Shown here in pieces: positions 20,156-30,961 of a stretch of 64,000 nucleotides of DNA. The DNA is taken from assembly GCA_030035585.1 (NCBI GenBank), contig CM057471.1, forward strand, positions 91,761,819 through 91,825,818, written 5' to 3'. Source of the DNA: Dugong dugon (Eukaryota > Chordata > Mammalia > Sirenia > Dugongidae). Made by a program: the position numbers and the translations under genes. The notes beneath the pieces are model-generated. The model did not search any database. It had not been told where the DNA came from and was given only the letters and a program-made list of their open reading frames with translations. Within the stretch, counting starts at the first letter, position 1. Every line of letters starts with the position of its first letter.

Positions 20156-21685
20156 CAAACAACATTTGTTACTGTATGAACAATGCCTAGCATGAAACTG
20201 AGGAGATAACAGAATGCTCTCTAACTGCTCCCATGCAGATATTGCCCAAGAATTGCATATTGAAAGGGGAATTTACATGTGTGGCAAGTAGCTGAGCTTA
20301 CTAAGCAACCAGGGAAGCCGTACGTGTTGAGTATTTAGAGCAAACACAGTTGCAATTCCAACCATGATTCTCTGTGCACTTTGCACCTCCATGTGTACGA
20401 GTTTTTATTTTTTAAGATGTTACTTTAAGAGCCATTTTCAAACCCAGACATTACTTTAAAATGCACAGTATTCCAATGGATGGTATCAGAAGCTTCCATT
20501 TGGTTATTAACGAAGAGCTCTGAAATGTCGGTTTTAAATGGTGGGAAATGGTATTTCATTAAGCACTGCAAAACCTCCAAGCACATAATGGACAAGGGCT
20601 GGGAGAAGAGGGGCTGTTTCTGTGAGTGGCTAAATGATGCTTTTCCATTTCCTTATTGCAGAACGTGTCAGGGCAGCGCTAAGGATACCCATTCAAATCA
20701 AGCAGCCGCGGACAGCCCAGATGGAATACAAACAGACGCAGGAGAAGTGGAGCAGGGTTAGCAAAGTGTGCATTTGGCGAGATTGATGTTGATACCCTTC
20801 ACTGCCAAGTGAAATGCCAATAATGCTTGTATAGCATTTTGTGAGGGCAACGGGAGTATTGATTCCTGAGCAATAATAAAGAATGAAGCCGTTCTCTCAG
20901 GTATAAAAATATTGGCAACTGTTACGAAGAATTGACTCATAGGGGCCTGAGTGCTGGCCTATCTTAATACAAATAATTCAGGCTTCAGAATGATTTCAAG
21001 AGCAGCCGGGCATGGCTCTCAGACACTGACTCTGCTATTAATTTACCTGCAGCTTTCACAGACCTCCCAATCTATCAGCCAATTGGTCTTAGAAGAGTAG
21101 GAGCTAAATGGATTCCTGAGATCTCACTGAGAGTCGAGAGAAGACAATAAAAATGGTAGAAAGGAAAGGAAGAGACAAAGAAAGAAGGACTCTACAGTTT
21201 TTTACAAATACGTTTTTAAGGTTACAGATTCTAGCTGTGTTTTTCTGAAGATGAAGTTATGCATGTGCTTTTAAACCCATTCCTAGTAGAGCTGTGATTT
21301 CCGAGAATGTTCTATGCTATGGATTACAATAACTCTTACATACTGAAACAAAAATGTAACACTTGCAAATGTAGAGACCTATTACGTTTAATGATACCAT
21401 ATACTTGGCAGGAAAGTTTAAACATTCTAAGTTTTATGTAGAGCTGGAAAATCGACCTGAGAAGAGATGCAGTGCCCCACTCTCATAGTCATCCATTCCT
21501 AAAATAGAGGTAACCTTTTGCAGGAATAAAAATAAATCATCACCATTGGGGCACCTAAATTGTTAACAACTTTTGCAAAGGGTACAAAGCACTTGGTCTC
21601 ACATGAACTTAGCACATGGTAGATAAAGTTTTAATAATTGCACTCATACACACAAACACACACATACAGATTTTGTTAGCTTCTA
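20156..21685. other. Unique DNA, possible host non-coding/regulatory block
   Basis: About 1.5 kb free of recognisable repeats and less A+T-rich than its surroundings between 20480 and 21130. 'ttttccatttccttattgca' ends in CAG at 20660-20662, which looks like a splice acceptor, and CAG|GTATAA at about 20898-20906 could act as a donor, but the interval has no extended open frame. CCAAT (in 'cagccaattggtc') lies near 21080. It may be a conserved non-coding element or a non-coding exon; nothing decides between these. Confidence 0.4.
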
Positions 21686-21995
21686 GACGCATAGCTACCT
21701 CAAACAAAATGAAACAAAATACTGCCTAGTCCTGTGCCATCTCCCTAATCTGTTGCACAAGGAGCTATTGTGATCCACAGGGTTTTCACTGGCAGATTTA
21801 CAGAATTAAATCACCAGGCCTTTCTTCCTAATCTTATTCTGGAAACTGTTGAAGCCTGTTCAGCATCATGGCAACATGCAAACCTCCACTGACAGACTGG
21901 TGGTGGCTGCACATGAGGTGCCTTTGCCAGGAATCAAACCCAGGTCTCTCACATGGAAGGCAAGAATTCTACCACTGAATCACCAATGCCCCCTA
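21686..21995 (-). mobile_element. tRNA-Gly-headed, RTE-bodied SINE
   Basis: Read on the minus strand from 21990: a head of about 70 nt (21989 to 21920) matching tRNA-Gly almost along its length ('ggcattggtgattcagtggt', 'agaattcttgccttccatgt', 'gacctgggtttgattcctgg'), with TCC at the anticodon position. The 3' acceptor strand no longer pairs well. Next comes the block 'aggaagaaaggcctggtgat', like the RTE 5' region, then 'gcacaggactaggcagtatt', like the RTE 3' end (19576). A composite SINE, distinct in its head from the common AfroSINE copies. Confidence 0.8.
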
Positions 21996-22192
21996 AAACC
22001 AGTTGTTGTCAAGTTGATTCTGACTCATGGTGACCCCATGTATGTCAGAGTAGAACTGTACTCCATAGAGTTTTCAAAGGCTTGTCAGAAGTAGATCACC
22101 AGGCCTTCTTTCTGAGGTACCTCAGGGTGGATTTCAACTTCCAAAATTTTGGTTAGCAGCTTATTAACCATTTGCACCACCCAGGGACTCTC
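21996..22192 (-). mobile_element. AfroSINE-type SINE, long form
   Basis: Minus-strand long form: tail complement 'gtcaagttgattctgactca', 'actccatagagttttcaaag', RTE-like block complement 'agaagtagatcaccaggcct', head complement 'ttttggttagcagcttatta' and 'ttgcaccacccagggactct'. Abuts the tRNA-Gly SINE on its left. Confidence 0.88.
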
Positions 22193-22196
22193 TGCA

Positions 22197-22200
22197 TGCG

Positions 22201-22232
<32 letters not shown>

Positions 22233-22250
22233 CATACATATATACACATA
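22197..22250 (+). repeat. (CA)n then (TA/CATA)n microsatellite
   Basis: A run of CA dinucleotides at 22199-22224 followed by TATA and CATA steps up to 22250, placed exactly between two SINEs of opposite orientation. Confidence 0.9.
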
Positions 22251-22405
22251 TGGAGCCCTGGTGGCACAGTGGTTAAGTGATGATATGGCTGCTAACCAAA
22301 AAGTCGGCAATTCAAATCCACCAGCCGCTCCTTGGAAACCCTATGGGGCTGTTCTACTCTGTCCTAGGGTTGCTATGGGTAGGAATCGACTTGATTTCAG
22401 TCAAA
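22251..22405 (+). mobile_element. AfroSINE-type SINE, short form
   Basis: 'ggagccctggtggcacagtg', 'ccaaaaagtcggcaattcaa', 'ctccttggaaaccctatggg' and 'gctatgggtaggaatcgact'. Good head boxes and a 3' end without a clear poly(A). Confidence 0.88.
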
Positions 22406-22783
22406 TTTTCCCATATAGGGGAAGAGTATTTTCTAAGTTAGAAGTTGGGCCATTATAATAAAATACATTCTTTCTAAGATGTTCTTTGACTTATTCAAAA
22501 TTTGTTCAAGATTGAGTAATATTTTTCTTTCTTTCTTTTTTTTGCTACTCAGACCTTGATCACTCCTAAGGGCACATGTACAACTATAGGTAAAATAAGA
22601 AGGAGAATGAAAAGACACTATATTGAGAAAATAAAAGCCTGCTTAAAAACTCAAAATCAATATCAAAGAAGCACCAGGAGGCTAAGTCTGCCTGTGAAAT
22701 AACCACCAAGTCTTAAGTCAGCTTCCACAGAGTCATAGATTTCTTATAAATACAGTTTAAAAACACCTGGATAAGAGTGTTTT
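22406..22783. other. Unique A+T-rich DNA, nothing recognised
   Basis: Includes a T/C-rich run near 22527. Nothing else recognised; it may be decayed old L1 continuing at 23883. Confidence 0.35.
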
Positions 22784-23882
22784 AAAAATGTCTAGTGTTA
22801 CAAATATTGTATGAGACCACTATTATAAAAACTCAAGAAAAGGTTTAAACATAGAAGAAAACATTCTTTGATGGTTACGATGGTGGGGAGGGAGGAAGAG
22901 GGGTATTCACTAACTAAATAGCAGACAAGAATTACCTTAGGTGAAGGGAAGTACAACACATAATACAGGGGAAGTCAGCACAACTGGACTAAATCAAAAG
23001 CCAAGAAGTTTCCTAAATACAACCAAACACTATGAGGGATAGAGTAGCAGAGGTGGGAATTTGGGGGCCATAGTTTCAGGAGACATCTAGGTCAATTGGT
23101 GTAACAAAGTTTGCTAAAAAAATGTTCTGCACCCCACTTTGGTGAGTAGCATCCGGGGTCTTAAAAGCTAGCAAGTGGCCATCTAAGATGCATCAATTGG
23201 TCCCAACACACCTGGAGCAAATGAAAATGAAGCACACCAAAGACACAGGAAAATATTAGTCCAAGAGACGGAAAGGGCCACATGAACCAGAAACTCCACC
23301 AGCCTGAGACCAGAAGAACTAGATGGTGGCCGGCTACCACCAATGACTGCCCTAACAGGAAATGCAACAGCGAGTCCCTGACAGAGCAGGAGAAAAGTCG
23401 GGTGCAGAACTCAAATTCTAGTAAAGATGAGACTTAATGGTCTGAGACTAGAGGAACCCCAGAAGACATGGCCCCCAGACTCTCTGTTAACCCAGAACAA
23501 AAACCATTCCCAAAGCCAACTCTTCAGACAAAGATTAGACTGGACTACGTGACACAAAATGATACTCGTGAAAAGTGTGCTTCTTAGTTCAGGTAGATAC
23601 ATGAGACTAAATGAGCAGCTCCTGTCTGGAGCAGAGATGAGAAGGCAGAAAGGGACAGGAGCTGGTTGAACAGACATGGGAAATCAGGGGTGGAAAGGAG
23701 GAGTGTGTTGTCACATTATAGAGAGAGCAACTCAGGTCACATAACAATGTGTGTATAAATTTTTGTATGAGAAACTAACTTGAGCTGTAAACTTTCACTG
23801 AAAGCACAATAAAAAAATAGACAAAAAATAAATGAATAAAGTAGAATCCCATTAAAAACAACAACAAAAAATGTCCAGTGTT
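22784..23882 (+). mobile_element. 5'-truncated L1 3' end with 16-bp duplications
   Basis: The L1 is 22800-23866 and starts near the ORF2 stop ('caaatattgtatgagaccac'), then the G-rich tract 'ggtggggagggaggaagagg' (22881) and the rest of the 3' UTR. AAAAATGTCTAGTGTT at 22784-22799 and AAAAATGTCCAGTGTT at 23867-23882 differ by one base. After the usual 'agcacaataaaaaaa' the tail contains further A-rich words, a second AATAAA and 'gtagaatcccatt' before the last A-rich run, suggesting a 3' transduction. Confidence 0.9.
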
Positions 23883-24145
23883 GTCAAGGGTAAAAAAAAA
23901 AAAAACGTTATTCTCATATGTTGCTGCTGGGAATGGTGTGATCTTTCCCAGGAGTAACTTCTCAATATATATCAAAAGTTTTAACATGTTGTTTACATTT
24001 GACCCTATAATTGTGCATATAATCATGAATATTCTTAATAATTTGCCATAAGATTGTTCATAGCTGTGCTGTTTATAATATTGAAAAACTGAAAATATAT
24101 CTAAGTGTCCATCATCAGGGAACTGAGTGGTTTTCAGTGAAATAA
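23883..24145 (+). mobile_element. Ancient L1 ORF2 3' fragment
   Basis: 'ttctcatatgttgctgctgg', 'tcaatatatatcaaaagttt', 'gaccctataattgtgcatat', 'ataagattgttcatagctgt' and 'tatctaagtgtccatcatca' follow the order of the ORF2 C-terminal coding strand in old mammalian L1s. Strongly diverged. It was the target of the younger L1 at 22800. Confidence 0.65.
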
Positions 24146-24436
24146 GCTTCAGGTCTCTTTTAAAAATGAGAAAAATCTATACTTACTGTGATTGACACTG
24201 CTCATTGCCCAATATCAATATCATGCCACCGGTTTCTTCCTTTGGAATAGTATCCTGATATCGTTAACATAGCCAACCCTCCTCCATGTAACTCGAGGAA
24301 GGTAACCCTCTGTCCAGCCCTAGCCCAGCCCCAGGAAGAAATTAAGTTTAGTAGAAGTCAACCAGAGTAATCTCATCACCTTTATCAATGATAAAAGAAA
24401 ATAGATTTCTTTACTGCTTAGACCAATAATTTGACT

Positions 24437-24512
24437 TGAAACTTCCTCCTCCTCCTCCTCCTCCTGTTCCTCCTCCTTCTTCTCCTCCTCCTCCTCCAGC
24501 TCCTTCTTCTTT
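24437..24512 (+). repeat. (CCT)n / (CTT)n polypyrimidine microsatellite
   Basis: About 75 bp of nearly pure pyrimidine on the plus strand, mostly CTC repeats with CTT and single G interruptions. The minus strand is (GGA)n and would encode poly-Glu; the Glu-rich frame there is an artefact. Confidence 0.92.
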
Positions 24513-24682
24513 TTGTTAGTTGCCATCGAGTCTATTCTCGATGTGTGTCAGAGTAGAATGTGCTCCAGAGGGTTTTCAATAGCTGTAACCTTTCAGAAGT
24601 AGATCACCAGGCCTGTCTTCTAAGGTAGCTCTGGCTAGTTTGAACAGCCAATCTTCCAGCTAGTAGTTGAGCATCCTTAATA
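24513..24682 (-). mobile_element. AfroSINE-type SINE, long form, truncated
   Basis: 'gttagttgccatcgagtcta', 'agggttttcaatagctgtaa', 'agaagtagatcaccaggcct', 'gaacagccaatcttccagct'. The head end is eroded. The pyrimidine microsatellite adjoins its tail end and may have grown from the SINE tail. Confidence 0.8.
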
Positions 24683-24756
24683 ATAGATTATTTTAAAATA
24701 TTACTTTAAAAAGCAAGGATACAAACCAGTATATGTGCTCTGACTTCACTTTTGTG

Positions 24757-24886
24757 GTCGTGGTTAGTTGCCATCAAGTTGCCTTCAACTCGTGATGAAC
24801 TTGTGTAGAACAGAATGAAATCTTGCCTGGTCCTGCACCATCTTCATGATTGTCTTTGAGTCCATTATTGCAGCTATAACTTTTGT
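24757..24886 (-). mobile_element. RTE 3'-end fragment
   Basis: Minus-strand scrap of RTE: 'gttgccatcaagttgccttc', 'ttgcctggtcctgcaccatc' and 'agtccattattgcagctata' are the complement of the RTE end seen at 19540-19640 (there 'ggctgcaacaatggactcat' and 'gcgcaggactgggcagtgtt'). Confidence 0.75.
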
Positions 24887-25007
24887 TACTATATACTGAA
24901 AAAACATATCCCAAAATATCGATAGTGATTATATTGCCGAGTGATATTACACATCATCTCTTATTTGTGTGTCTATATCATCTAAATTTAATATCGTGAA
25001 TACTTAC

Positions 25008-25192
25008 TACAGTAAAACTAGCAAAAGCCAAAACCTGTGTAAGGCAGAAACCTGTCAGAGAAGGACAATTCAAATATTTTCCAATAAAACAAGTGATAGA
25101 AAACTGGTAAGATTGTACCTGTCAAAACTTGGAAGACCCAGAAAAACAAGGCAGTCCCATTGAGTTCCAGCTCTCACAGGTTTCGTTGTATA
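25008..25192. mobile_element. Possible small inverted-repeat DNA transposon
   Basis: Left 'tacagtaaaac' (from about 25008) and right 'acaggtttcgttgta' (25176-25190) are partly inverse-complementary; within the left end 'aacctgtgtaaggcagaaac' also mirrors 'ctctcacaggttt' on the right. About 185 bp in all. The family is not identified and the ends are imperfect. Confidence 0.35.
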
Positions 25193-25449
25193 AGGGAATA
25201 AGAAAATAATTTTTAATACCTTTACCAATGTTAGCATAAATCATTTTCTGACTATATATGCTTGTATGTTTCTGTAACAGCTGAGAGACAGGAATCCTAC
25301 TTATATTTAAGGAGAGAACAATAAAGTTCAAACAATCTAATTTTGCCTACTTCAGCAGGTACCATCTAGAATTAGGCCCCCCACTGAATTCTTAATCTGT
25401 ACAGCAGACACAAGATGAGAAGAATCATATTGTCTAAAAAGGAAAGTAT
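25193..25449. other. Unique DNA, nothing recognised
   Basis: Unrecognised A+T-rich sequence up to the full-length L1. Confidence 0.4.
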
Positions 25450-26665
25450 TTTCTTGTTTTTTTCTTCTGAAATTTAGGTGTTTTTTTTTAAATTTTTTTT
25501 TTTTAATTGTACTTCAGGTGAAGGTTTACAGAACATTTACTCAAGAAACAAAGTATACATATTGTTTTATGACGTTGGCCAACAACCCCACATGTTAAGG
25601 TCCCTTCTCAAACTTTTTTTTTGTATTTTTTTTTTTTTTTGGTGAAACTATACATAGCCAAAGATACACCATTTCAAAAATTTCTACATGCACAGTTCAG
25701 TGACATCAACTACACTCTTCCAATTGTGCTGCTATTCTCAGTTTACATGAAGGCTTACAGAACAAGATAGTTCCTCATTTAATAGATAGTACACATTGCC
25801 TTGTAACAATGGTTAACGACTTCACAAGACATCAACACTATCCTTACTCAAACTTGGGTTCCCTATCACCAGCTCTCCTGTCCTCTTCTGCCCTCTGGCC
25901 CTTGTCCCTGGACTGCTGTGCCTCATTAATCCCATTTGGTTTTATGGGGCTGTCCACTCCCTGGCTGAACAGTGAACCTCGGAAGTGACATCACCACTGA
26001 ACTAAAATGGTGTCTGGGGGCCATACTCTCGGGGTTTCTCCAGCCTCTTTTAGGAGAGTAAATCCGGTCTTTTTTTTGTGAGTTAGAATTATGTTCTACA
26101 TCCTTCTCCAGCTCTGTCCAGAACCCTCTGTTGTGATCCCAGTCAGAGCAGTCAGTGGTGGTAGCCGGGCACCATCTAGCTGTACTGGACTCAGTCTCTT
26201 GGAGGCCTTGGTAGCTGTGGTCCGTTAGTCCTTTGGACTAATCTTTTCCTTGTATCCTGTTCTCTTCATTATCCCTTGCTCCCGGAGGGATGAGACCAGA
26301 GGATTCTTTTAGGTGGCTCCTCACAGGCTTTTAAGACCGCAGATGCTACTCACCAAGGTAGAATGTAGAACATTGTCTTTACAAACTGTGTAATGCCAAT
26401 TGAGCTAGATGTTCCCGGAGACCACAGTCCCCACAGCCCTCCACCCAGCAATTCAGTCCCTCAGGGAGTTTGGATGTGTCTAGGGAGCTTCTATGACCTT
26501 TCCTTGTAGAAGTTGTGCTGGTTTCCCCTGTATTGTGTACTGTCTCACCCTTCACCCAAGATACCACTTATCTATTGCCTATTTAGTATTTCCCCCCACA
26601 CCCCTCCCATCCCTGGTAACCAGCAAAGATTGTTACTTTTTGTGTGTGAACTTTTTCATTGGTTT

Positions 26666-29600
26666 TTATAATAGAGGTCTCATACAATATTTGTCCTTTT
26701 GTGATTGACTTATTTCACTCAGCATAATGTCCTCCAGTTTCATCCATGTTATGAGATGCTTCACAGATTCATCATTGTTCTTTCTCGTGGCATAGTACTC
26801 CATTGCGTGTATGTACCATAGTTTGTTTATCCATTCATCTGTTGATGGGCATCTAGGTTGTTTCCGTCATTTTGCTATTTGAACAATGCTGCCATGAACA
26901 TAGGTGTGCATATGTCTATTCGAGTGACAAGTCTTATTTCTCTAGGATCTATTCCTAGGAGTGGAATTGCTGGATCATACGGTATGTCCATTTCTAGCTT
27001 TCTAAGGAAGTGCCGTATCATTTTCCAAAATGGTTGTATCATTTTGCATTCCCACCAGCAGTGCATAAGAGTTCCGATCTCCCCATAGCCCCTCCAACAT
27101 TTGTTATTTCCAGTGTTTTTAATTCATGCCAGTAATGCCAGGGTGAGATAGTATCTCATTGTGGTTTTAATTTGCATTTCTCTAACGGATAGTGATCGTG
27201 AGCATTTCATCATGTGTCTGTTGGCTGCTTGAATGTCTTCTTCAGTGAAGTGTCTGTTCATTTCCTTTGCCCATTTTTCAGTAGGATTATTTGTCTTTTT
27301 GTTGTAGAGATGTTGGATTTTCTTGTAGATTATGGAGATTAGACCTTTGTCTGACTTGTACTGTCCAAAAATTTTTTCCCAGTTTGTGGGTTCTCTTTTT
27401 ACTTTTTTGGTGAAGTCTTTTGAAGATGATAGGTGTTTGATTTTTAGAAGATCCCAGTTATTTAGCTTATTTTTTGGGGTTTGTGTGTTGATGGTTATGG
27501 TTTGTATCCTGTTAATGCAATGTATTGAGGCCTGAATTATTGGTCCTATTTTTTCTTCTATGAACTTTATAGTTTTAGGCTTTATATTCAGACCTTTGAT
27601 CCATTTTGAAGTACTTTTTGTGTGCGGCATGAGGTATGGGTCCTGTTTCATTTTTTTGCAGATGGATATCCAGTTTTGCCAGAACTATTTGTTAAAAAGA
27701 CTGTCTTTTCCCCATTTGATGGACTTTGGGCCCTTGTCGAAGATCAGGTGACCATAGGTGGATGGATTTACATCTGTGTTCTCAATTCTGTCTCATTGGT
27801 CAATGTATCTGTCGTTGTACCAGTACCAGGCTGTTTTGACTACCATAGCTGTATAGTAGGTTCTGAAGTCAGGTAGTGTGAGTCCTCCAACTTTATTCAT
27901 TTTCTTCAGTAGTGCTTTATTTATTCAGGGCTTCTTCCCTTTCCATATAAAGTTAATGATTAGTTTTTCCATCTTTTGAAGAACGTTGTTGGTATTTGGA
28001 TTGGCATTGCACTGTATTTGTAAATTGCTTTCAGTAGAATTGTCATTTTCACAATGTTGAGTCTACTTATCCATGAGCATGGTATGTTTTTCCATTTATG
28101 TAGATCCCTTTGGGTTTTTTGCAGTAGAGTTTTGTAGTTTTCTTTGTATAGGTCTTTTACATCCCTGGTTAGATTTATTCCTAAGTATTTTATTTTTTTA
28201 GGGGCTATTGTAAATGGTATTGTCTTCCTGATTTCTTTTTCATTGTTCTCCTTATTGGTGTATAGGAATCCAACTGATTTTTGTATGTTTATCTTGTATT
28301 CTGCTACTCTGCTGAATCTTTCTATTAGTTCCAGTAGATTTCTTATGGAGTCTTTAGGGTTTTCTATGTATAGTATCATATCATCTGCAAACAGGGACAG
28401 TTTAACTTCTTCATTACTGATTTGGAGGCCCTTTATTTCTTTTTCTTGCCTTATTGCTCTAGCTAGAACTTCCAGCACAATGTTATATAGGAGTGGTGAT
28501 AAAGGGCATCCTTATCATGTTCCTGTTCTCAGTGGGAATGTTTTCAGCCTCTCTCCATTAAGAATGATGTTGGGCGTTGGTTTTGCATAGATGCCCTTTA
28601 TTATGTTGAGAAATTTCCCTTCTATATCTATTTTATTGAGAGTTTTTATCAGGAATGGGTGTTGGACTTTGTCAAATGCCTTTTCTGCGTCAATTGAGAT
28701 GATCATGTGATTCTTTTCTTTCCTTTTATTTATGTGGTGGATGACATTGATTGATTTTCTAATGTTGAACCATCCTTGCATACCTGGTATGAATCCTGCT
28801 TGGTCGTGGTGTATTATTTTTTTGATATGATAACTGAATTCTATTGGCTAGAATTTTGTTGAGAATTTTTGCATCTATATTCATGAGAGATATTGGTCTG
28901 CAATTTTCTTTTTTTGTGGCGTCTTTGCCTGGTTTTGGTATCAGTGTTATGATGGCTTCACAGAATGAATTTGGAAGTGTTGCTTCCTCTTCTATATTCT
29001 GAAATAGCTTGAGTAGTACTGGTACAAGCTCTTCTGTAAATGTTTTGTAGAATTCTCCAGTGAAGCCATCTGGGCCAGGGCATTTTTTTTTGTTTGTTTG
29101 TTTGGAGTTTTCTTAATTACCTTTTCAATCTCTTCCCTTGCTATGGGTCTTTTCAGATTTTCAACATCACTTTGTTGTAGTTTGGGTATGTAGTGTGTTT
29201 CTACAAACTTATCCATTTCCTCTAGGTTTCCAAATTTGTTGGTGTATAATTTTTCATACTATTCTGTTATAATCCTTTTTATTTCAGCTGTGTCTGTTGT
29301 AATGTCACCCATTTTATTTCTTATTTGGGCTATTTGCGTCCTCTCCTGTTTTTCTTTTGATGGTCTGGCCAGTGGTTTGTCAATTTTGTTGATTCTTTCA
29401 AAGTACCAACTTTTGGTTTTGTTGATTCTTTCTATTGATTTTCTGTTCTCTATTTCATTTATTTCTGCTCTGATCTTTACTATTTCCTTTCTTCCGGTGG
29501 CTGTGGGCTTTTTCTGCTGCTCTCTTTCTTTTTGTTTGAGTTCTGTAGTTAATGTTTTGATGTTGTCCCTTTCTTCTTTTTTGATGTGTGCATCTATTGT

Positions 29601-30499
29601 TATAAATTATCCTCTGAGGACTGCCTTTGCTGTGTCCCAAAGGTTTTGGTATGATGTGTTTTCATTCTCATTTGATTCTAGGAATCTTTTAATTCCATCT
29701 TGGATTTCTTCTATTACCCATTGATGTGTAAGCAAGGTATTATTCAGTTTCCATGTAATTAATTTTTTTTCCTTGCTCTTTCTGTTGTTAATTTCTACCT
29801 GATGGCATTACGGTCAGAAAAGATACTTTGAATTATCTCAACGTTTTGGATCTTGTTGAGGACTGCTCTGTGGCCTAAGATGTGGTCTACTCTGGAGAAC
29901 GTTCCATGTGCATTGGAAAAGAATGTGTACTTTGCAGCGGTTGGATGGAGTGTTCTATATATGTGTATGAGGTCAAGGTGGCTGATTGTGCCCTTTAGGT
30001 CTTCTGTATCTTTGCTGAGTTTCTTCTTAGTTGTTCTGTCCTTTACTGAGAGTGGTGTGTTGAAGTCTCCTACTATTATTGTTGAAGTGTCAATTTCTCT
30101 TTTCACTGTTGTTAGAGTTTGTTTTATGTATTTTGGAACCTTGTCATTGGGTGCGTAGATGTTTATTATGGTTATGTCTTCATGATGGATCATCCCCTTA
30201 ATCATTAAATAGTGTCCTTCTTTGTCTTTTATGGTGGATTGTCTTTTAAAGTCTATTTTATCTGAGATTAGTATTGCCACTCCTGCTCTTTTTTGATAGT
30301 TGTTAGCTTGATATATTTTTTTCCAACCTTTGACTTTTATTAAATTCACATCTTAATTTGTAAGGTGTGTCTCTTGTAGACAGCATATTGATGGATCCTG
30401 TTTTCTTATCCAGTCTGTCACTCTCCATCTCTTTATGGGTGCATTGAGTCCATTTACATTCAGTGTAATTATTGATAGATGTGAGTTTGTTGCTGTCAT
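26666..30499 (-). pseudogene. L1 ORF2 (endonuclease/reverse transcriptase), broken
   Basis: ORF2p nicks target DNA and reverse-transcribes L1 RNA. The frame starts at 30499 (MTATNSHLSIITLNVNGLNAP) and the family stop is at 26666-26668: 3834 nt, 1277 codons net, close to human ORF2 (1275). Endonuclease: 'CCLQETHL', 'VGDFNTPLS' and 'SRVDHILGHR' are visible. Reverse transcriptase: '[13 protein letters not shown]' near 28700, and FADD at about 28380-28391 ([10 protein letters not shown]). The C-terminal part ends 'KLEDIMLSEISQSQKDKYCMRPLL'. Internal stops and frame changes divide it into several open pieces (27960-28478 is the longest RT piece; 29795-30349 holds the endonuclease). Confidence 0.9.
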
Positions 30500-30961
30500 T
30501 TTGTAGTGCTTTTTGGGGGGGGTGCTGATGTTTTCTTTGTTCTTCTTACTCTCTTCTGCTGAGTTACTTTTGTTTGTGGATATTTTTTCATTTCTTTTGT
30601 TTTTATAGGTTTTGTTTTTGTTGACACTTTATGTTTTGCCTCTTTTTTTTATGAGTATGTTTGTTAACTGTCTTTGTGATTACCATGATATTTACCCTTA
30701 TCTTCCTAAGTTTGAAGCAGTCTATGATTACTTGGTATCACCTTGCCTTCCTCTCCATAAGAAGGTTCTATACCTACACCGTTTATTCCCTCTTTTATTG
30801 TTCCAATGTTGTTGTCATTTACTGATTAACTTCTTTGATTCCCTGTTGTATTTCTTTTGGTTTTGGATAGTCCTCAAGAGTTCATTTCCTAGATTGGTAT
30901 CTGACTGGTACAATCCTGTGTCCTAGATTCTGCCTGTGAGCTGAAGTTGTTTGTTCTCAGA
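30500..30961 (-). other. L1 inter-ORF spacer
   Basis: About 460 non-coding bases separate the ORF1 stop (30962-30964) from the ORF2 ATG (30497-30499). The plus-strand copy has a spacer of the same length (6020-6480). Human L1 has about 63 bp here. How ORF2 is translated from such a distance is unknown to me. Confidence 0.8.

Noticed and set aside
20480-20761. 93-codon frame as a host coding exon
   Set aside because: The splice-like acceptor at 20662 lies inside the frame, there is no recognisable domain, and codon usage is not convincing.
21920-21989. tRNA-Gly gene on the minus strand
   Set aside because: Sequence resembles tRNA-Gly, but the acceptor stem no longer pairs, several conserved positions are changed, and it is joined to an RTE-like SINE body. 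It is a SINE head.
24320-24526. Glutamate-rich small protein on the minus strand
   Set aside because: Translation of the (GGA)n microsatellite.
29236-29724. 162-codon plus-strand frame encoding an apparent membrane protein
   Set aside because: It is the antisense of L1 ORF2; A-rich sense coding strand gives T-rich, hydrophobic antisense frames.
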